The notes under the pieces were generated by a model. The model was not told where the DNA came from and made no database searches. It saw only the letters and a list, made by a program, of their open reading frames with translations. The translations under genes and the position numbers were made by a program. From NCBI RefSeq assembly GCF_050946515.1, contig NZ_JBMNUX010000008.1, positions 43,136 to 107,135 on the forward strand: a stretch of 64,000 nt of DNA, given 5' to 3'. This DNA comes from Tractidigestivibacter sp050946515 (lineage in GTDB: Bacteria > Actinomycetota > Coriobacteriia > Coriobacteriales > Atopobiaceae). Shown in pieces: positions 59,100 to 64,000 of this stretch (position 1 is its first letter; each line of letters starts with the position of its first letter).

Positions 59100-59567
59100 C
59101 TAGCCCTTTTCGTGGGAGGAGAAGTACTCGCGAAGCACGGCCAGGCTCTCATCGCGAAGAACGCCAGCTGTGACCTGCGGCGCATTCGCGGAGTTCTCAA
59201 ACACGAGCTTTGCGCAGGGAGCGCCCTTCTCGCCCAGAAGCTGGCACAGGTCCTCGTCGCTCGCACCAAAGACCAGGCGCCCCACGCGCGCCCACACCAG
59301 CGCGCCGCAGCACATGAAGCAGGGCTCGCAGCTGGAGTAGAGGGTGTAGTCCGAAAGGTCGGTGATGCCGGTCTCGGCGCAGAACCGACGGATGAGCCCC
59401 GCCTCGGCGTGAAACGTGGGGTCGTGCTTCGTATAAATCTGGTTCTCGTTGGTAAAGACCGCCTGCCCCTGCCTTACAAGCACAGCGCCAAACGGCTCGT
59501 TTCCATGAGCGACCGCCCTACGAGAAAGCTCTATTGCCTGCTCCATGAACCGCGCGTCATCGTCCAC
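59100..59567 (-). CDS. Cytidine/deoxycytidylate-deaminase family nucleoside deaminase
   Basis: 155 residues. The zinc site is intact: FHAEAGLIRRF (His, Glu) and SSCEPCFMCCGALVWARVG (PCxxC). The arrangement resembles guanine deaminase/TadA-like enzymes (EPFGAVLVRQGQAVFTNENQ), so purine deamination is more likely than cytidine. A GTG at 59567 with GGAGGGG seven bases upstream gives the best start; no good ATG precedes the domain. Confidence 0.87.
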   Translation of the reverse strand: MDDDARFMEQAIELSRRAVAHGNEPFGAVLVRQGQAVFTNENQIYTKHDPTFHAEAGLIRRFCAETGITDLSDYTLYSSCEPCFMCCGALVWARVGRLVFGASDEDLCQLLGEKGAPCAKLVFENSANAPQVTAGVLRDESLAVLREYFSSHEKG

Positions 59568-59614
59568 GAGATGTCCCCTCCCAAGAAAGCCGTTGCAGCC
59601 TTTGTATGCTCCCA

Positions 59615-59651
59615 CAGAAAAGCGGGCGAGAGGAACCTAGTCCCCTCGCCC
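59615..59651 (-). terminator. Terminator of the 3-hydroxyacyl-CoA-dehydrogenase-type gene
   Basis: GGGCGAG (59624-59630) and CTCGCCC (59645-59651) form a stem extended by inner pairs; on the minus strand it is followed by GCTTTTCT. It lies 33 bp after the stop of the gene at 59684. Confidence 0.75.
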
Positions 59652-59683
59652 GGTGGCAAAGCGCAGGTCAATGGCGAGCTTTC

Positions 59684-60649
59684 CTACTTGTCGTAGTCGC
59701 TGTACTTGTAGAAGCCCTCGCCCGCAGCGATGCCGGTCTTGCCAGCGTCGATGTAGGTCTTGAGGTACGCAAGGATGTGCGAGATGTCAGAGTCGGGGTC
59801 CTTGGCCGCCGGCGACTGGCTGTAGATGGCGTAGCCAAGGGGCAGACCGATCTTGTCGAGCTTGTGGAACGGGGTCTGGCCGATCTCCGCGCCGGTGTCG
59901 AGCTGCCAGGTCTTGTCAATGGTCTCGGGGTCGGCATAGCCGTTGGCAGCGAGCGACATGGCCGCGGTGAACCACGGGATGAGCAGCGAGTTCACGATGT
60001 AGCCGGACTTCTCCTTCTTGAGCTGCAGCGGCACCATGCCGATTGACTTTGAGTACTCGCATACGAGTTCTACGTTGGCGGGGTCGGTCTGGGGCTGCGG
60101 CATGACCTCGGCCAGGTTGTGGATCCAGTACTGGTTGGCGAAGTGCATCGCGAGGAACTTGTCCGGGCGGTCGACGTAGCTCACCATCTGGCTCGGCATG
60201 AGCGTGGAGGAGTTGGTGAGGATGAGCGCGTGCTCAGGAAGGTACTTGGCGATCTTGGTGTAGAGGTCCTCCTTCTGCTTGGGGTCCTCGGCGATGGTCT
60301 CGTGCACGACGTCGGCATTGCCGAACGCCTCGGCGAAGTCGGTCGTGAGCTTGATGGAGTCAAGACGCTTCTCGGTCTGGGCGTAGAGCTCGTCGATCTG
60401 CTCGTCGGTGAGGTGGTCGGCGTCGGTGAGGCCGCCGTAGTAGTACTCCTTGCCCTTCTTGAGGTCCTGGACGGCCGAGAGGTACTGCTGCTTCATGGTC
60501 GCGAAGCGCGGCTTTGCGCGCTCGATAGAGGCGTCACTCCTGAGCCACACGGTCACGGGGTAGCCCTTGTAGGCGACCTGCGTGGCAATCTGGCTTCCCT
60601 GGGTGCCGCCGCCGCAGACGGTCACATGCTTGATGTCGGATAGCTGCAT
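59684..60649 (-). CDS. 3-hydroxyacyl-CoA dehydrogenase family protein
   Basis: 321 residues. HVTVCGGGTQGSQIATQVAY is the NAD-binding motif, ADVVHETIAEDPKQKEDLYT and ILTNSSTLMPSQMVSYVDRP with FLAMHFANQYW (catalytic His) follow, and the C-terminal helical domain is complete. The family oxidises or reduces 3-hydroxyacyl-CoA, hydroxybutyryl-CoA or gulonate. There is no adjacent enoyl-CoA hydratase or thiolase, so the substrate is open. Divergent from the MFS gene at 60856. Confidence 0.87.
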   Translation of the reverse strand: MQLSDIKHVTVCGGGTQGSQIATQVAYKGYPVTVWLRSDASIERAKPRFATMKQQYLSAVQDLKKGKEYYYGGLTDADHLTDEQIDELYAQTEKRLDSIKLTTDFAEAFGNADVVHETIAEDPKQKEDLYTKIAKYLPEHALILTNSSTLMPSQMVSYVDRPDKFLAMHFANQYWIHNLAEVMPQPQTDPANVELVCEYSKSIGMVPLQLKKEKSGYIVNSLLIPWFTAAMSLAANGYADPETIDKTWQLDTGAEIGQTPFHKLDKIGLPLGYAIYSQSPAAKDPDSDISHILAYLKTYIDAGKTGIAAGEGFYKYSDYDK

Positions 60650-60855
60650 GTTTGAGCTCCAATCGTTGTGGTCGGAAAATCACTTCACCCGATTTACCCA
60701 AGCAATCGGAACTCTTTCGTGCGTTTGCGCACGCGGCAGCGATTGGCCCGTCGACGCGACGTCACCAGCTCCATCTGCCTGCATCGCTCGATACTATAGT
60801 TTAGTGACAAGACCAGATGCGTCGTCATCGTCATCAGCTGATGGAGGTCGGAAAA

Positions 60856-62067
60856 ATGGCTAAGGGCACATCTAAAGAAACGTCGGTCAGACCCTATGCC
60901 TTCATCGTGGGATTTGGCCTCGTCAGCATGCTGATGGACACCGTCTACGAGGGCGCGCTCGCAAGCCAGGGACCGCTTCTTGCGAGCCTCGGCGCAAGCG
61001 CGCTGGTCGTGGGCATCGTCTCAGGTCTCGGCGAGGCAACCGCGCTGGCTGGCAGGCTCTTCTCGGGACCGCTTGCCGACCGCACCGGGCGCTACTGGAC
61101 CTTTGCCATCCTGGGCTATGCGGCAACGGCGGTGGCGGTGCCCTGTATGGGCTTTGCGGGAAGCGTCGCCGGCGTCGCGGCGCTCGTGATTCTCGAGCGG
61201 TTCGGAAAGTCGTTGCGCACCCCTTCGCGCGACACCATGCTCTCGCATGCCGCCAGCGCCACCGGACGCGGCCGGGGCTTTGCCCTGCACGAGGTGTTCG
61301 ACCAGATTGGCGCCGTCGCGGGGCCGCTCATCGTGGCAGCCCTTCTCAGCGCCACCGGAAACGACTACCGCGTTGCCCTCGGCGTGCTCGTCATCCCCGG
61401 GCTGCTCGCAATCTGCGTGCTTCTCGCCCTGCGACACAAGGTGCCTGACCCAAGCGTGTACGAAGCGGGCGACTCCGGCGAAAAGCCCGAGTCCAAGGGC
61501 AAGACCGCCGAGAAGCGCGCTCCCCTTCCCCGGCGCTTCTGGCTCTACGCCATCGCCTGCGCCGTGATGCTCGCCGGCGTTGCCACCTACGGCGTCCTTT
61601 CCTACCACATGGTGAGCTCAGGAGTCGCAGACGACGCGACGGTGCCCGTCCTCTACGCGGTGGCCATGGGGGTGGACGCTCTTTTCGCCGCGCTCAGCGG
61701 TTTTCTCTACGACAAGATCGGGACCCGCGCCATGCGCGTGCTGCCATTCGTATGCGCGGCAATTCCATTTGTTGCCTATACCGACGTGCTGTGGCTCGTC
61801 TTCGCCGGCGTCGTGCTCTGGGGAGCAGGCATGGGCATCCAAGAGTCAACCATGCGCGCCGCTGTCGCCGACATTGCGCCAACAGGTCAGCGGGCGACCG
61901 CCTACGGGGTGTTCTCGGTCATGGTAGGCATCGGCGGGCTGGTTGGAGGCGTCATGGCGGGCTGGCTCTACGGCGTGTCGCTAGCGGCGCTCGTTGCCTA
62001 CACCTGCTGCGTGGAGGCGGTCGCGCTCGCGCTCATGCTGCGCGCGACTCAGCAAGAAGAGAGCTAG
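60856..62067 (+). CDS. MFS transporter
   Basis: 403 residues, twelve helices. The loop 2-3 signature GPLADRTGRYWTFAILGYAA and the phrase LERFGKSLRTPSRDTMLSHA are characteristic of an MFS subfamily of putative drug or metabolite carriers (with LHEVFDQIGAVAGPL). GGAGGTCGG precedes ATG 60856. Substrate unknown. A hairpin follows its stop. Confidence 0.88.
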   Translation: MAKGTSKETSVRPYAFIVGFGLVSMLMDTVYEGALASQGPLLASLGASALVVGIVSGLGEATALAGRLFSGPLADRTGRYWTFAILGYAATAVAVPCMGFAGSVAGVAALVILERFGKSLRTPSRDTMLSHAASATGRGRGFALHEVFDQIGAVAGPLIVAALLSATGNDYRVALGVLVIPGLLAICVLLALRHKVPDPSVYEAGDSGEKPESKGKTAEKRAPLPRRFWLYAIACAVMLAGVATYGVLSYHMVSSGVADDATVPVLYAVAMGVDALFAALSGFLYDKIGTRAMRVLPFVCAAIPFVAYTDVLWLVFAGVVLWGAGMGIQESTMRAAVADIAPTGQRATAYGVFSVMVGIGGLVGGVMAGWLYGVSLAALVAYTCCVEAVALALMLRATQQEES

Positions 62068-62103
62068 CCCAGCCAGCAGCCACGATTTGCTGGTCAGGCT
62101 AGC
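62063..62103. terminator. Hairpin at the end of the MFS gene
   Basis: GCTAGCC (62063-62069) pairs with GGCTAGC (62097-62103), and CCAGCA (62073-62078) with TGCTGG (62088-62093). It overlaps the MFS stop codon and lies between convergent genes. Confidence 0.6.
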
Positions 62104-62152
62104 GTCGTGCTTGAGACGTCTGTTTGAGGTGTCCGGTAGCGGCGAGAACCGA

Positions 62153-64000
62153 TTACTGTGCCGGACCTTCCCCCAGCTTCCCGAGCACGGCTTTCAGATC
62201 AGCCAGGCGCTCTTGGCCAAGCTCGCGCGGCGAGACGCCGTACCTCGCGCAGAGGGCAGCGGCCGCGCCTGTCACGACGCCCTGGTGACCGCAGTTGCCC
62301 ATGAGCTTGATCGTGGAGCTCGCGATGTGCGTGGCGCTGATGTGCTTGCCTGCGCAGAGCAGGTTGTCTATGTCGGCAGAGTACAGACAGCGGAGGGGCA
62401 CTGTGTAGGGCTTGAAGTCGCGCTCCACCCACCTCCAGTTGCCCAGGCGGAAGTCGTACTTCTTGTTGCCCGGATAGTGCAGGCAGAAGGCGCCGGCATT
62501 CTCCACGATTGCGTCGGGAAAGTCCGTATGGTTGCGGATGTCGTTTTCCGTCAGCACGTAGTCTCCCAGGTAGCTGCGGAATGCGCCCGTCGCAAGCACG
62601 TTCCCAAGGTACACGAGCTTCAAGTTCTTATACCTGGCGGGGTCTTTCTTCCGGACGTTCGCGTAGGTGCCGATAATCGCGCAGAACAGGTGGTCGCGGA
62701 TCTCCTCTTTGCTCATGTAGGGGTCAAGCCACTGCCCGTACTCCCAGAAATGCGACTTGTCCAAGCTCATGGCATTGTCCCAGCCGCCGTCCGCCCTTCT
62801 CAAGGGTCGCAGCTTCTTGGGACCGACATACGGCCCTGGCTGGTTCTCGTAGGGCCCTTGCCCCCGCAGGCTGGTGACGCGGCCGATCTGCCCGCCGAGG
62901 TCTGAGTAGTCCTTGGCGACCTTCGTTGCCCATGGCACGTCCGGGAAGTCGACGGGAGCGTCGGCCATCTCCGTGCGGAAGAGCACAGTATCCCCGTGGT
63001 GCATGGAGTCGGCGCGCTTGGGGGCGAGCCCTTCCCCAAAGTCTGACCTAGACTCCTGGCCCTCCATGGTGGCCGCGCCAGAGAGGACGCCGAGAATGGC
63101 GCGACCGCTGCAGTCAATGAACTGCTTCCCCCTGAAGCGGCTCTCGGACCCCGTTTTGACGTTGGCGGCGTCCACAGAGGTGATTTGCCGCCCGTCGCAA
63201 TGCACGTCAAACACGCGCTCGCTTAAGAGCACGTCACAGTTGGGCATGTCCCCCAGGATGCGGGCTGCGGCGATGTCTCCGTCCTCGAGGCGCTCGGATA
63301 GCTTGTCGACGATGCCGCCCGTTCTCCCCTCCGGGGTGAGCCCTACCTCGGAGCTGGCGTTGCCGCCCAGATACTCCATCTCGTGGAGGAGCGCGGTGCG
63401 GCAGCCGGACCGCGCCGCGGCGTATGCGGCGCAGCATCCGGCAATGCCGCCGCCCACGACCACCACGTCGTACTCGCCTGCATCCACCGGTTCCTCGGGA
63501 ATGCCAAGGAGCCTCTTTCGCCACCGCCTTCCCGCCAAGGCGGGCTCGTCTATCGGCACGATGGTGGTGTTCGTGATGTAGAGTGCGTCGCAGCGCCCCT
63601 CGAAGCCCGTCAGGTCGTGGAGCGAGATGCTCGCCCTTCCCTGCGGGAGCATGACGTGCTCGGCCAGCTCCCAGCTCCATCCCTTCCCGCTTGCTCCGAA
63701 GACCTTGTCTATCGGCTTTCCATCGACGAGTATCTGAAACGTCCCCGGATGTGCATCTGGCACCCAGTCCTTGGTCCTTGCCCAGACACGGTATTCGCCG
63801 GCCTCGGGAATCTCGACCTCCGTAGTGGCGTCTGCCACGGGCTCCCCAATTCCGTGGGCCAGCAGGTAGGCCGACTGATATGGCTGCCCAAATTCAGACA
63901 CGTTTGAAGCCGAGCTAACGAAAGCCCTAGGATGTGCCGAAAGGCACGGAAGGGCTATTGCCATGAGCAAGACGACGAGAAGGAAGTACGACCCCAAGTT
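62153..64000 (-). CDS. FAD-dependent oxidoreductase (partial at the window edge)
   Basis: At least 615 codons, open to the edge. The FAD motif VVVVGGGIAGCCAAYAAARS lies after an N-terminal beta-rich domain of about 170 residues (TTEVEIPEAGEYRVWARTKD, ISLHDLTGFEGRCDALYITN), and the GKHISATHIASSTIKLMGNC block ends the FAD region. This is the FAD_oxidored family seen in large gut-bacterial oxidoreductases acting on sugars or their esters. The first visible residues SYFLLVVLLMAIALPCLSA look like an export signal, but the true start may lie beyond 64000; a TTG at 63997 is the only start-like codon near. Confidence 0.8.
   Translation of the reverse strand, partial: NLGSYFLLVVLLMAIALPCLSAHPRAFVSSASNVSEFGQPYQSAYLLAHGIGEPVADATTEVEIPEAGEYRVWARTKDWVPDAHPGTFQILVDGKPIDKVFGASGKGWSWELAEHVMLPQGRASISLHDLTGFEGRCDALYITNTTIVPIDEPALAGRRWRKRLLGIPEEPVDAGEYDVVVVGGGIAGCCAAYAAARSGCRTALLHEMEYLGGNASSEVGLTPEGRTGGIVDKLSERLEDGDIAAARILGDMPNCDVLLSERVFDVHCDGRQITSVDAANVKTGSESRFRGKQFIDCSGRAILGVLSGAATMEGQESRSDFGEGLAPKRADSMHHGDTVLFRTEMADAPVDFPDVPWATKVAKDYSDLGGQIGRVTSLRGQGPYENQPGPYVGPKKLRPLRRADGGWDNAMSLDKSHFWEYGQWLDPYMSKEEIRDHLFCAIIGTYANVRKKDPARYKNLKLVYLGNVLATGAFRSYLGDYVLTENDIRNHTDFPDAIVENAGAFCLHYPGNKKYDFRLGNWRWVERDFKPYTVPLRCLYSADIDNLLCAGKHISATHIASSTIKLMGNCGHQGVVTGAAAALCARYGVSPRELGQERLADLKAVLGKLGEGPAQ

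Noticed and set aside
1..64000. tRNA or rRNA genes
   Set aside because: No cloverleaf with a GGTTCGAATCC-like T-arm and no rRNA core sequences were noticed; a covariance-model search would be needed to be certain.

Overview
The window is GC-rich bacterial chromosome with short intergenic gaps, clear AGGAGG-type ribosome binding sites and occasional GTG/TTG starts. The gene mix points to an anaerobic, fermentative actinobacterium of the class Coriobacteriia, probably an Olsenella/Atopobiaceae relative. It includes OFA-type MFS carriers, many flavin oxidoreductases and flavodoxins, butyrate-kinase-type enzymes, a class M sirtuin, a Gram-positive SOS box with a YolD-type partner, and GC-rich hairpin repeats between genes. 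This placement is inferred from gene content only. No rRNA, tRNA, CRISPR array, prophage or intact insertion sequence was recognised.

Layout. 0-9.3 kb: a partial tatA, a spermidine-synthase-fold methyltransferase, a 0.7 kb repeat-rich spacer, a NUDIX hydrolase with a small membrane protein, a MATE pump, a TetR regulator divergent from a radical SAM/SPASM enzyme, and an SOS cassette (Y-family polymerase, YolD-like protein, small protein) behind a LexA-type box. 9.3-19.6 kb: a PucR-type regulator divergent from an eight-kilobase operon encoding an OFA-type carrier, a stand-alone acyl carrier protein, a CocE/S15-type hydrolase, a divergent butyrate kinase, a second OFA-type carrier, a phosphate acyltransferase and a canonical butyrate kinase. 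It reads as import, acyl release and ATP formation through acyl phosphate. The private carrier protein suggests the acyl group may travel on ACP rather than CoA, and this is the best candidate here for an undescribed system.

19.6-30.6 kb: an orphan JetD-like Toprim protein, a stretch of gene remnants that includes a duplicated manA fragment, a second MATE pump, manA, a flavin reductase, a nested inverted-repeat cassette, an HxlR/oxidoreductase pair, a macrodomain + SirTM sirtuin pair without the usual lipoyl partners, an HxlR/ABM pair, and a vWA gene behind a truncated HTH gene. 30.6-40.5 kb: a LysR-controlled operon (hydrolase, Fe-alcohol dehydrogenase, two cyclophilin-fold proteins, FMN reductase), an AAA ATPase behind a helically phased octamer array, and a TetR/P1B-type metal ATPase pair.

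40.5-54 kb is rich in redox enzymes: two aldo/keto reductases, a RibD-like reductase, two flavodoxin-like proteins, two old-yellow-enzyme homologues, a zinc alcohol dehydrogenase and a VOC protein, each group beside its own regulator. 54-64 kb: a nitrilase flanked by 82-bp repeat units, a frameshifted hypothetical gene, two convergent TetR genes, a dihydroflavonol-reductase-like gene, a deaminase, a 3-hydroxyacyl-CoA-dehydrogenase-type protein, an MFS carrier and a large FAD oxidoreductase cut by the window edge. The prevailing pattern is small transcription units for uptake and reductive or hydrolytic conversion of organic substrates, each with a dedicated regulator, separated by several unrelated families of hairpin-forming repeats.
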